Shown here: positions 1 to 6,375 of the stretch, piece by piece
Position numbering within the stretch: the first letter of the stretch is position 1
How the letters are laid out: every line of letters begins with the position of its first letter
Assembly: GCA_007116205.1 (NCBI GenBank)
Contig: SKIY01000003.1
Location: 1 to 8,914, forward strand
DNA length: 8,914 nt
Source of the DNA: Candidatus Izemoplasma sp.
GTDB taxonomy: Bacteria; Bacillota_I; Bacilli_A; Izemoplasmatales; Izemoplasmataceae
Direction of reading: 5' to 3'
Translations under genes and position numbers: made by a program
Notes under the pieces: generated by a model
The model's input: only the letters and a program-made list of their open reading frames with translations
Databases searched by the model: none
What the model was told of the DNA's origin: nothing

Positions 1-94
1 AAATTACAATAACAACACCCCATCATCAAAATCAGAACCTAAGAAATCAAATCCAAACGATGATTTAATTTCAGAAGACGATTTACCATTTTAG
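1..94 (+). CDS. ssb: Single-stranded DNA-binding protein SSB, C-terminal end (partial)
   Basis: This is the last 30 codons of a gene that begins before the window, read in the frame starting at base 2 and stopping at TAG 92-94. The visible peptide is an Asn/Ser/Pro/Lys-rich disordered tail ending in the acidic tip EDDLPF. That tip is the hallmark C-terminus of bacterial SSB, which binds single-stranded DNA at replication forks and uses the tip to recruit partner proteins. The OB-fold lies outside the window. Its position 15 nt before rpsR matches the widespread rpsF-ssb-rpsR operon and supports the call. The tail alone cannot separate an SsbA-type from an SsbB-type paralogue, but the operon context favours the essential replicative copy. 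Confidence 0.93.
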   Translation, partial: NYNNNTPSSKSEPKKSNPNDDLISEDDLPF

Positions 95-109
95 AAGGAG
101 GAATAAATA

Positions 110-340
110 ATGGCAAGAGGAAATTTTCGTAAAAGACGTAAAAAAGTATGCTTTTTTACAGAAAACAAAATTGCATATATTGATTATAAAAATGTAGAAC
201 TTTTAAGACGTTTTGTTTCTGACCGCGGTAAGATTTTACCTAAGCGTGTTACAGGAACAAAAGCAGGATATCAAAAAGAATTAAGTGTTGCAATCAAACG
301 CGCACGCCATATGGCACTCTTACCATTTGTAAAAGACTAA
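110..340 (+). CDS. rpsR: 30S ribosomal protein S18
   Basis: The product is 76 residues, the usual length for bacterial S18, a small basic protein of the 30S platform that packs against S6. The basic N-terminus (RKRRKK), the IDYKNVELLRRFVSDRGKI segment and the ARHMALLPF segment near the C-terminus are characteristic. A strong SD, AAGGAGGA at 95-102, lies 7 nt before the ATG and fixes the start. The gene is the last one of the rpsF-ssb-rpsR operon, and a rho-independent terminator begins 5 nt after its stop. Nothing is unusual about it. Confidence 0.98.
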   Translation: MARGNFRKRRKKVCFFTENKIAYIDYKNVELLRRFVSDRGKILPKRVTGTKAGYQKELSVAIKRARHMALLPFVKD

Positions 341-344
341 TACT

Positions 345-374
345 ATACGTCCGTTTTTCGGACGTATTTTTTTT
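345..374 (+). terminator. Rho-independent terminator of the ssb-rpsR operon
   Basis: A perfect 9-bp stem is formed by ATACGTCCG (345-353) and CGGACGTAT (359-367), closed by a five-T loop and followed by a run of eight T (367-374). It directly follows the rpsR stop and ends the ribosomal-protein operon. Its T-tract runs into the extended -10 element of the next gene. Confidence 0.93.
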
Positions 375-382
375 GTTATAAT
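374..382 (+). promoter_or_regulatory. Candidate extended -10 promoter of the DUF438 gene
   Basis: TGTTATAAT (374-382) is a perfect -10 hexamer with an upstream TG (extended -10). No convincing -35 is visible: at 17-bp spacing the hexamer would be TTTTTC inside the terminator loop. A start point about 7 nt downstream (near 389) would fall at the edge of the SD GGAGGTG (389-395), giving a leader of only about 12 nt. This is a sequence-based call only. Confidence 0.55.
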
Positions 383-400
383 AAAGACGGAGGTGTTAAT

Positions 401-1576
401 ATGCCCGTATACAAAGATTCTGAAAAAATAAAACAACTATCGGATTTTATGTGTCAACTTAATAAAACGGATCAAAAAAAAGCATTCGTTGAAAAACATC
501 GAGATTTACTAGACGCTATTTCACCAATTGATTTATTTTATGTCGAAATGTATCGTGAAAAGAGCGCTGTTGGACTTGAGGAGATCAAAGCAACAGCAAA
601 TAAGTTTGTAAACGTCTTTTATAAAGGTTTAAAAAAGCATGAAATGACGCGTCATAAGCATGCATTCATACAAAATCTAATCGATGAAAATAAAGCGATA
701 ATAGACCACTTTGACACCATGAAAAGCTATTTTAAAGGCGATTCAATTGCACACCATAAAGCTGCATTAAAAAAAGGATTTGAAGCGTGTCTTCACTTAG
801 AAAAGAAGTTTATTAAAAAAGAAAACATTTTGTTTCCAAAGCTAGAATCAGTAGTCCCTTCAAATCGCCCGTTAGAAGTGATGTGGAGTTTGCATGATGA
901 TGCCCGGATGCAATTGAAAGAAATACTTAGTTTATTATCAGAGACACCACTTAATATAGATAAATTAAAGCCATTATTAGGAACATATTACTATTTAATT
1001 TATGGAATTATTCAAAAAGAACAGTTAATACTTTTACCTGTTGCAGATCAATTTTTGCATGATGAAGCTTACGACACCATGCTTGAGGAATGCTTTTCCT
1101 ATGGGTATACATTTATAGAAAAATCTCCCCCCGCAACACAACAGTCTTTTCAATCGTATTTCAAAGATAACGCTTTTGAAACGCGCACAGGTAAACTAAA
1201 TTTTTCTCAACTTGATGCGTTGTTAAATACGTTACCATTGGATATAACTTTTGTAGATAAAAACGATACGGTTCGTTACTTTAACGACAGTAAAACACGA
1301 CATTTTCCAAGAAACCCGTCTGTTATAGGCCGATTGGTACAACACTGTCATCCACCTAAAAGTGTGGATACAGTTAAACAAATTGTTGAAGCTTTTAAAA
1401 GCGGTGAAAAGCATTTTGCGGAGTTTTGGATTACCTTTAAAGGTGTTATGCTTTATATCACTTATCATGCTGTATATAATGCAAGCAATGACTACGAAGG
1501 TATTTTAGAGGTATCTCAAGACATAACCCGTATCAAGCAGCTTCAAGGAGAACAAAGATTGTTAAACTGGAAATAA
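401..1576 (+). CDS. DUF438 / hemerythrin-like / PAS domain protein, putative redox or gas sensor
   Basis: The product is a 391-residue soluble protein with no signal peptide or membrane segment. The order of parts matches the DUF438-HHE-PAS family: an N-terminal DUF438 region (about 13-80), a hemerythrin-like four-helix region (about 84-218) with ENKAI, KENILFPKLE, VMW and HDDAR segments, then a PAS region (about 268-385). The PAS part carries family signatures: FPRNPSVIGR, CHPPKSV at 316-322, AEFWI, the EVSQDIT segment, and RLLNW at the end. Members are thought to sense oxygen, NO or redox state through a metal or cofactor, but the ligand and output are not established, so no gene symbol is given. 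No kinase, HTH or other output domain is present. Possible metal ligands are H85, H87, E96, H103, H132, E141, H165 and E207. K136 sits where I recall a His in relatives. The SD GGAGGTG (389-395) fixes the start. It is probably monocistronic, between two terminators. Confidence 0.85.
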   Translation: MPVYKDSEKIKQLSDFMCQLNKTDQKKAFVEKHRDLLDAISPIDLFYVEMYREKSAVGLEEIKATANKFVNVFYKGLKKHEMTRHKHAFIQNLIDENKAIIDHFDTMKSYFKGDSIAHHKAALKKGFEACLHLEKKFIKKENILFPKLESVVPSNRPLEVMWSLHDDARMQLKEILSLLSETPLNIDKLKPLLGTYYYLIYGIIQKEQLILLPVADQFLHDEAYDTMLEECFSYGYTFIEKSPPATQQSFQSYFKDNAFETRTGKLNFSQLDALLNTLPLDITFVDKNDTVRYFNDSKTRHFPRNPSVIGRLVQHCHPPKSVDTVKQIVEAFKSGEKHFAEFWITFKGVMLYITYHAVYNASNDYEGILEVSQDITRIKQLQGEQRLLNWK

Positions 1577-1604
1577 AAAATGGTGTCAAATTTGGCACCA
1601 TTTT
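1577..1604. terminator. Bidirectional rho-independent terminator between convergent genes
   Basis: An 11-bp stem pairs 1577-1587 (AAAATGGTGTC) with 1594-1604 (GGCACCATTTT), including one G-T (G-U in RNA) pair, around a six-base loop AAATTT. It has A-run and T-run flanks on both sides, so it can end transcription from the DUF438 gene on the plus strand and from the transporter gene on the minus strand. It starts immediately after the stop of the former and ends 5 bases before the stop of the latter. Confidence 0.9.
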
Positions 1605-1609
1605 CATGA

Positions 1610-2290
1610 TTAGATATTTAAAGGTTGAATGCGTTTCATTAAGTAAATGAACGGTGTGTCTAAAGCGGCAACTAGCAGTTTTATAATGTACGTTGTAAAA
1701 ATAATTTGCCATAAATCAGTAGCGCTAACAATCCCTATAAATGCTATTGGGACAAAGATTAACGAGTCAATCAATTGACTAATCATGGTTGAGCCTAGGT
1801 TTCTCACAAAAAGCAATTTGTCAGAAGGGAAGGCTTCTTTGATTTTTTGAAACAAATAAACATCTAATAACTGACTAATAAGATAAGCTGTTAAACTGGC
1901 TAATGCAATACGAGGCATAAGCCCAAAAATTGTTTCTAAAGCATGTTGAACCGTTCCATCATCAGCTTCAATAAATTGTAATGCGACCTGCATTATTATA
2001 ACCATCGATATCAACGTAAAAAAACCGATGAAAACAGAGCGCCTAGCATCTTTAATGCCATATTTTTCATTGAGCGCATCGGTCGCTAAAAACAAGGTAC
2101 CGAACATAATATTACCAAGGGTTGCGGTTAACCCAAATAGTTCAACCATTTTTACGACTTGGATATTGGCTAAAATAGTTCCCATAGCTATCCAAGTAAA
2201 TAAGCCGTATTTCCCAAATAATTTATACGCTGCAACAATTAGTATAAAATTAATACATGCAAAGCCTAACCATATTACTTCATTCGACAT
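1610..2290 (-). CDS. yhhQ: Queuosine precursor transporter, YhhQ family
   Basis: The product is 226 residues, the typical size for this family of about six-helix membrane proteins. Hydrophobic segments lie near residues 5-25, 30-50, 57-70, 84-106, 124-146 and 177-213. The signature TDALNEKYG (70-78) follows the third helix, and RNLGSTMISQLIDS (163-176), with its conserved Arg, Ser/Gln and Asp, precedes the last part. Known members import precursors of the tRNA modification queuosine (preQ0, preQ1 or queuine). An SD AGGAGG on the minus strand (2298-2303) lies 7 nt upstream of the ATG and fixes the start. A preQ1-I riboswitch-like leader ends in that SD, which independently supports the substrate class. 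It is transcribed alone, divergently from gdpP and convergently with the DUF438 gene. The exact substrate (preQ1, preQ0 or queuine) cannot be read from the sequence. Confidence 0.92.
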   Translation of the reverse strand: MSNEVIWLGFACINFILIVAAYKLFGKYGLFTWIAMGTILANIQVVKMVELFGLTATLGNIMFGTLFLATDALNEKYGIKDARRSVFIGFFTLISMVIIMQVALQFIEADDGTVQHALETIFGLMPRIALASLTAYLISQLLDVYLFQKIKEAFPSDKLLFVRNLGSTMISQLIDSLIFVPIAFIGIVSATDLWQIIFTTYIIKLLVAALDTPFIYLMKRIQPLNI

Positions 2291-2297
2291 AGTATCG

Positions 2298-2336
2298 CCT
2301 CCTAGTTTTGATATCGCAGGATGGTTTCGAACTGCG
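2298..2336 (-). promoter_or_regulatory. preQ1 class I riboswitch controlling the queuosine precursor transporter
   Basis: Read on the minus strand, the leader has a 5-bp stem CGCAG (2332-2336) with CTGCG (2315-2319). The stem closes a 12-nt loop TTCGAAACCATC and is followed by the A-rich tail ATATCAAAACTAGGAGG (2298-2314). Stem size, the loop start TTC, the C immediately before the 3' stem strand (the base that pairs with preQ1) and the tail pattern AAAACTA-GG match the Bacillus queC-type preQ1-I aptamer closely. Loop CC can pair with GG of the tail to form the H-type pseudoknot. Because the tail contains the SD, binding should mask the ribosome site, giving translational OFF control of uptake when preQ1 is plentiful. 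The match to the family is from memory, not a covariance search. Confidence 0.85.
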
Positions 2337-2348
2337 TATTACCGTAGT

Positions 2349-2377
2349 ATTTTATTAAATGTCTTAACATTTGTCAA
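2349..2377 (-). promoter_or_regulatory. Sigma-A-type promoter of the transporter gene
   Basis: On the minus strand a perfect -35 TTGACA (plus-strand 2372-2377) is separated by 17 bp from the -10 TAAAAT (2349-2354). Transcription should start near 2342, about 6 nt before the riboswitch stem. The spacer contains an inverted repeat, AAATGT-CTTA-ACATTT (2357-2372). Confidence 0.87.
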
Positions 2378-2426
2378 ATAATTATTTCTATATATAGTTT
2401 GAAGGCTTTTTATTGATAGGTGGTTG

Positions 2427-2435
2427 TGGTATAAT
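2427..2435 (+). promoter_or_regulatory. Extended -10 promoter of the gdpP-rplI-dnaB operon
   Basis: TGGTATAAT (2427-2435) is a perfect -10 with the TG extension. The -35 region is T-rich (TTTTTA at 17-bp spacing) and weak, as is common with extended -10 promoters. The expected start near 2442 leaves a leader of under 30 nt before the GTG start, too short for a riboswitch. It faces away from the transporter promoter. Confidence 0.72.
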
Positions 2436-2468
2436 ATTTTAAGCAAAAGTTTCACAGGAGGTGCTTGT

Positions 2469-4895
2469 GTGGATCGATTATTTAACGTCGTTTTTGGTAG
2501 TATTATGGCTGTAGTTTTGACGCTTTTAATCATCTTTAGACAGAATACAACACTGTTTATAATAATTGCATTGATTGGCATCATTTTTGCCTTTAATGCG
2601 TACTTTTTGGTGCGGTATTTACAACATAAAAACCGACGTATCATTACTATGGCACAAACGATTCGGGATAAGGAAAATCTTATTAATCGCAAAAGCACTG
2701 CCGAATCAAAATTAATTGCAGATATTCCTGTAGGGATTATATTAATTAATAAGGCTTTTGATATTGAATGGGCCAACACGTTTGCAAAGAAGATATTTCA
2801 AAATAATTTAGAGTCACGAAATTTAGAGTTGTTACATCAAGAACTGAAAGATAAAATTCAATCCGGACAAACCGAACAACCGTTTGTTATAAAAATATAT
2901 GAACAAGAGTATGATATTATATTTGATGCGGTTGAAGATACATTGTATTTATATACGGTGACTGAACGTGAAGAAATTAAGCGTCAACACCATCGCTTAA
3001 CAAATGTATTAGGTGTGTTACATCTCGATAATTTTGAAGAGTCTATTAGTGTTTTAGATATGCAAGAACGCAATGAGATCCAAGCGAAATATTTAGGTGC
3101 TTTAGAAGATTGGGCTGAAGATAAAGGGTTTTATTTGATGCCAATTTCAACATCAAAATTAGTGGTGTTTATGCACCGTAGAGATTTAGATGTATTAATT
3201 GAGGAACAGTTTGATATTTTAGAGAAAATAAATGGTATTTCGAAAGACAATGAGTTCATGGTTACTTTAAGTGGCGGTATTGTTTGCTCAAATTTACCGT
3301 TGAATAAGCTCGGTGAACTTGCTGAAGATGCGCTTGAATTATCGTTGAATCGTGGTGGCGATCAAATTGTTATCAATATTCAAGGAGAAGCATTGCGCTA
3401 TTTTGGTGGCAACACAAACACTCAAGAGAAAAGAACCCGTATCTCAAGCAGAATTAATGCGCAAAAGCTCGCTATGTTATTTGCGGAAGCTGATCAAGTG
3501 TTTATTGTCCCTCACCACCATCCGGATACAGATGCTTTAGGTGCGGCGATAGGGGTTTTAAAAATCGCACAAACATTAAAAGTTGACGCATCGATTGTAC
3601 TGAATTTTAATGCTATTGACAAAACAGTTAAGAAAATATTACAGTTGATGGAATATGAGTATGTAACCTTTTTAGAAAACTTTGTTTCTCCAGAAGAAGC
3701 TTTAAGTATGGCGACACGAAAAAGTTTATTGGTTATTGTTGATCACCATTCTATGGGTCAAACAATCGATGAAAAACTTGTTCGTAGCATTCCGAATAAA
3801 GTTATTATTGATCACCATAGAAAACTGACAGATTATATTGAAGGCAGTCGTTTAAGTTATATTGAACCGTATGCTTCAAGTTCAACAGAATTAGTTGTTG
3901 AGATGTTAAATGTGTATAAAAAAGACGTCGTGATTAATCCGTTTGAAGCGACGGTTATGTTATCTGGTATTATTGTTGATACCAATAACTTTATGTATCG
4001 TACAGGAGCAAGAACGTTTGAAGCTGCTGCGGTGCTAAGAAAATATGGTGCAGATACTTATAAAGTTAAAAACATTTTACGAGATTCATTAAAAGAGATA
4101 CAAATAAAATCACAGCTTTTAATGTTGGCAGAAGTGATTAAAAAACGGTACTCAATTGTTGTTGTTCCTGATGACATTGATAGCGACCGTACGCTATTAG
4201 CGCAAGTGGCTGATAATCTATTAGAGATTGATAACACTGTGGCTGCTTTTGCGATTGGAAAGATTGATAATCAAAATGTTGGTATAAGTGCGCGCAGCCT
4301 AGAGGGATTCAATGTTCAAACCGTGATGGAAAAATTTGGTGGAGGCGGCCACTTAAATAATGCTGGTGCGCAAGTTAAAACCGATGACATTCTTTCGATA
4401 AAAACAACACTTATTGACGTCTTAGAAAATTCTATACAGGAGGAAAAACCAATGAAGGTAATATTGAAAAAAGATTTGAAAAACAAAGGAAAAAAAGGTG
4501 ATGTGATCGAGGTAGCTGCAGGTTATGGTAACTATTTATTAACTAGTAAGCAAGCCATTGAAGCAACGCCTGAAAATATGCAAATTATTGAAGATGAAAA
4601 AACGAAAGCTGAAGAAGAAATCCGTCAAGAACTCGATGAAGCGAAAGCATTAAAACAACGGATTGATTTCCGTGCGGTCAAAATTTATGTAAAAATTGGT
4701 GAAAACGGAAAACTGTATGGAAAAATCACCTCTAAGCAAATAGCGGATGCTTTTAAAGAACAACATAGTATCGATATAGACAAACGCAAAATTCAACTCG
4801 ATAATCCTATCACTGCACTAGGAACACATCGAATTGATATACGATTACATAAAGATGTTACGGCGACTTTTGAGCTGTTGGTTTTAGAACAATAA
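2469..4895 (+). CDS. gdpP-rplI: GdpP c-di-AMP phosphodiesterase fused to 50S ribosomal protein L9
   Basis: One uninterrupted frame of 808 residues from GTG 2469, which has SD AGGAGGTG at 2456-2463. Residues 1-661 are a full GdpP: two membrane helices (about 4-23 and 28-48), a PAS-like domain (about 80-160), a degenerate GGDEF domain ending in RGGDQ (295-299), a DHH domain with H349, D353, D355, DHH 425-427 and a second DHH 448-450, and DHHA1 with GGGGH at 624-628. Metal ligands are all present, so it should hydrolyse c-di-AMP. Residues 662-808 are a complete L9 (MKVILKKDLKNKGKKGDV onward, then helix and C-terminal domain), a 23S rRNA-binding protein. In most Firmicutes gdpP and rplI are separate neighbours; here no stop lies between them. 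The rplI SD is retained inside the frame, translated as QEE, so free L9 is probably also made. A start at TTG 2424 is rejected: it overlaps the -10 element. The family name used for such proteins in Mollicutes is bifunctional signaling protein/50S ribosomal protein L9. Confidence 0.95.
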   Translation: MDRLFNVVFGSIMAVVLTLLIIFRQNTTLFIIIALIGIIFAFNAYFLVRYLQHKNRRIITMAQTIRDKENLINRKSTAESKLIADIPVGIILINKAFDIEWANTFAKKIFQNNLESRNLELLHQELKDKIQSGQTEQPFVIKIYEQEYDIIFDAVEDTLYLYTVTEREEIKRQHHRLTNVLGVLHLDNFEESISVLDMQERNEIQAKYLGALEDWAEDKGFYLMPISTSKLVVFMHRRDLDVLIEEQFDILEKINGISKDNEFMVTLSGGIVCSNLPLNKLGELAEDALELSLNRGGDQIVINIQGEALRYFGGNTNTQEKRTRISSRINAQKLAMLFAEADQVFIVPHHHPDTDALGAAIGVLKIAQTLKVDASIVLNFNAIDKTVKKILQLMEYEYVTFLENFVSPEEALSMATRKSLLVIVDHHSMGQTIDEKLVRSIPNKVIIDHHRKLTDYIEGSRLSYIEPYASSSTELVVEMLNVYKKDVVINPFEATVMLSGIIVDTNNFMYRTGARTFEAAAVLRKYGADTYKVKNILRDSLKEIQIKSQLLMLAEVIKKRYSIVVVPDDIDSDRTLLAQVADNLLEIDNTVAAFAIGKIDNQNVGISARSLEGFNVQTVMEKFGGGGHLNNAGAQVKTDDILSIKTTLIDVLENSIQEEKPMKVILKKDLKNKGKKGDVIEVAAGYGNYLLTSKQAIEATPENMQIIEDEKTKAEEEIRQELDEAKALKQRIDFRAVKIYVKIGENGKLYGKITSKQIADAFKEQHSIDIDKRKIQLDNPITALGTHRIDIRLHKDVTATFELLVLEQ
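4438..4454 (+). promoter_or_regulatory. Internal ribosome binding site and AUG for free L9
   Basis: AGGAGG (4438-4443) lies 8 nt before an in-frame ATG (4452-4454) that begins exactly at the canonical L9 N-terminus, MKVILKK. This is one of the best SD-start pairs in the window, and it sits in the middle of an open frame. It would allow independent synthesis of L9 from the fused gene. Confidence 0.75.
4452..4895 (+). CDS. rplI: 50S ribosomal protein L9 (nested in-frame product of the fusion gene)
   Basis: Initiation at the internal ATG would give a 147-residue protein of normal L9 length. The N-terminal rRNA-binding domain (MKVILKKDLKNKGKKGDV, then GYGNYLLTSKQAIEAT) is followed by a long charged connecting helix (about residues 45-75) and the C-terminal domain with GKLYGKIT and the IDIRLHKDVTATF strand region. 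L9 binds domain V of 23S rRNA near the L1 stalk. A free copy makes sense because ribosomal proteins are needed in far larger amounts than a membrane phosphodiesterase. Whether L9 exists free, fused or in both forms cannot be settled from sequence. It is listed separately because it is a likely second product of the same DNA. Confidence 0.7.
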   Translation: MKVILKKDLKNKGKKGDVIEVAAGYGNYLLTSKQAIEATPENMQIIEDEKTKAEEEIRQELDEAKALKQRIDFRAVKIYVKIGENGKLYGKITSKQIADAFKEQHSIDIDKRKIQLDNPITALGTHRIDIRLHKDVTATFELLVLEQ

Positions 4896-4896
4896 T

Positions 4897-6270
4897 ATGT
4901 CAGAAAAAGTAGCCCCACATAGTTTAGAAGCGGAGCAAAATGTTCTCGGTGCAGTGTTTATTGATCCTGGTACAATTAAGATGATTGTTGATCAGCTTGA
5001 CATCAATGATTTTCATTCAAGAAGGCATCGTCTCATCTATGGTGCTATTCAAGATTTGATTAAAGAACATGTTGAAATTGACTATACCACCTTGATTAGT
5101 CGGTTAGACACGAAGGATTTGCTTTTGGATGCAGGTGGAGCTGATTATATTTTGGGTCTATCGGATACAACGCCTTCTGTGGTCAACTTAGAGCACTATA
5201 TTAATATTGTTCGTGATAAAGCGATTGTTAGAAATATGATTGAAGTTGCTAAAGAGATTGCTGAAAACGGATTTGATGCGATTGATATGGCAGAATTTAT
5301 TGATGAAGCTGAGAAACGTGTTTTTGATGTCGCAAAATCGCGGAGAACATCTGATTTCATCACTTTAAAACAAGCAACATTAGATGTTATCGCGAAGACT
5401 GAAGAAGCAAAAAACAAAAAAGGAAAACTGCTCGGACTAGATACTGGGTTTGAGAAAATCAATGACTATTTATTTGGTTTACAACCGAGTGAACTGTATA
5501 TTATAGCGGCACGCCCTTCGATGGGTAAAAGTGCTTTTGCATTAAATATTGCGACGAATGTTGCGAATATGAAACACCGTCCTTATGTTGCATTTTTCTC
5601 ACTTGAGATGGGGGTCGATCAACTTGTAGGTCGGATTTTATCCAGTGTTGCAAATGTTAAGGGTGCAAAAATTCGAACAGGTGATTTATCAGATTCTGAT
5701 TGGCAACAAATTAGTGTGGCTAATAATAAACTAGCAAACTTAAACATTGTTTTTGATGATTCAGGAACGGTTAAAGTAACAGATTTAAGACAAAAGTGTC
5801 GAAAATTGGCGCAAGAAAACAAACTCGATTTAGTGGTTGTTGATTACTTACAACTACTTTCTGGCTCAAAAAATCAAACTAACCGTGTTCAAGAGGTATC
5901 TGAAATCTCAAGAACACTAAAAGAAATGGCACGAGAATTAAAAATACCCGTTATTGCGCTTTCACAGCTTTCAAGGGGTATAGAAAACCGCCAGGACAAA
6001 CGACCTATCTTAGCGGATTTACGGGAGTCTGGATCGATTGAACAAGATGCGGATGTCATTATGTTTTTATTTCGAAAAGACTATTATGAAGAAGACCGTG
6101 ATAAATTAACCGGTGAAGTCGATATTATCATTTCTAAGAACCGTTCAGGCGCAATTAACACTGAAGGTATTCAGCTGCTGTTTAAGAAAGAATACAGTAG
6201 TTTTAAAAATAAACGATTGTATAATGAAATGGACGCTGACAGCGAAGATTTAGATGATGTAGATATGTAG
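4897..6270 (+). CDS. dnaB: Replicative DNA helicase DnaB
   Basis: The product is 457 residues, normal for the hexameric fork helicase (called DnaC in Bacillus). The N-terminal domain starts with PHSLEAEQNVLGAVFID (about 7-23) and extends to about residue 150. The RecA-like motor follows, with Walker A ARPSMGKS (K211, S212), Walker B LDLVVVDYLQLL (D316), the SQLSRGIENRQDKRP segment, and the ADLRESGSIEQDADVI segment near the C-terminus. It ends in an acidic tail rich in Asp and Glu. No intein is present. The ATG is 1 nt after the gdpP-rplI stop (TAA 4893-4895) and has no recognisable SD, so translation is probably coupled to the upstream gene. The gdpP-rplI-dnaB order is conserved in Firmicutes. 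It is the last gene of its operon. Confidence 0.97.
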   Translation: MSEKVAPHSLEAEQNVLGAVFIDPGTIKMIVDQLDINDFHSRRHRLIYGAIQDLIKEHVEIDYTTLISRLDTKDLLLDAGGADYILGLSDTTPSVVNLEHYINIVRDKAIVRNMIEVAKEIAENGFDAIDMAEFIDEAEKRVFDVAKSRRTSDFITLKQATLDVIAKTEEAKNKKGKLLGLDTGFEKINDYLFGLQPSELYIIAARPSMGKSAFALNIATNVANMKHRPYVAFFSLEMGVDQLVGRILSSVANVKGAKIRTGDLSDSDWQQISVANNKLANLNIVFDDSGTVKVTDLRQKCRKLAQENKLDLVVVDYLQLLSGSKNQTNRVQEVSEISRTLKEMARELKIPVIALSQLSRGIENRQDKRPILADLRESGSIEQDADVIMFLFRKDYYEEDRDKLTGEVDIIISKNRSGAINTEGIQLLFKKEYSSFKNKRLYNEMDADSEDLDDVDM

Positions 6271-6274
6271 TTTT

Positions 6275-6303
6275 AAACAACCGAGAATGTCTCGGTTGTT
6301 TTT
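6275..6303 (+). terminator. Rho-independent terminator after dnaB
   Basis: A 12-bp perfect stem pairs 6275-6286 with 6290-6301 (core AACAACCGAGA / TCTCGGTTGTT) around a three-base loop, and ends in TTTTT (6299-6303). It closes the gdpP-rplI-dnaB operon and separates it from the MATE gene. Confidence 0.93.
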
Positions 6304-6314
6304 CATGAAAGCCT

Positions 6315-6343
6315 TTGTATTTTTAGATTTCAAGTGGTATAAT
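6315..6343 (+). promoter_or_regulatory. Promoter of the MATE transporter gene
   Basis: TGGTATAAT (6335-6343) is an extended -10 with a perfect TATAAT at 6338-6343. A partial -35, TTGTAT (6315-6320), lies at exactly 17-bp spacing. The expected start near 6350 gives a leader of about 25 nt. The element lies just downstream of the dnaB terminator. Confidence 0.72.
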
Positions 6344-6375
6344 AGGCAAGATAATTTTGTTGACAGGTGATAATT

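Noticed and set aside
2028..2381. Plus-strand frame opposite the transporter gene
   Set aside because: It is antisense to a clear YhhQ-family protein and runs through the riboswitch and promoter; no SD or known motif.
2413..2418. TTGATA as -35 of the gdpP promoter
   Set aside because: The spacer to TATAAT would be only 11 bp; the extended -10 explains the promoter better.
2424..2468. Longer N-terminus for GdpP from TTG 2424
   Set aside because: It overlaps the -10 element TATAAT 2430-2435 and would lie before the transcription start; GTG 2469 has a strong SD at the right distance and begins just before the first membrane helix.
2442..2468. A c-di-AMP (ydaO-type) riboswitch before gdpP
   Set aside because: The leader predicted from the -10 element is under 30 nt, far too short for that aptamer.
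2339..2779. Minus-strand open frame of 146 codons opposite the gdpP start
   Set aside because: It is antisense to the conserved GdpP N-terminus, crosses both divergent promoters, has low-complexity composition and no recognisable motif.
6367..6375. GTG 6367 as start of the MATE gene
   Set aside because: The GTG is part of the SD AGGTGA; ATG 6376 follows it at normal spacing.
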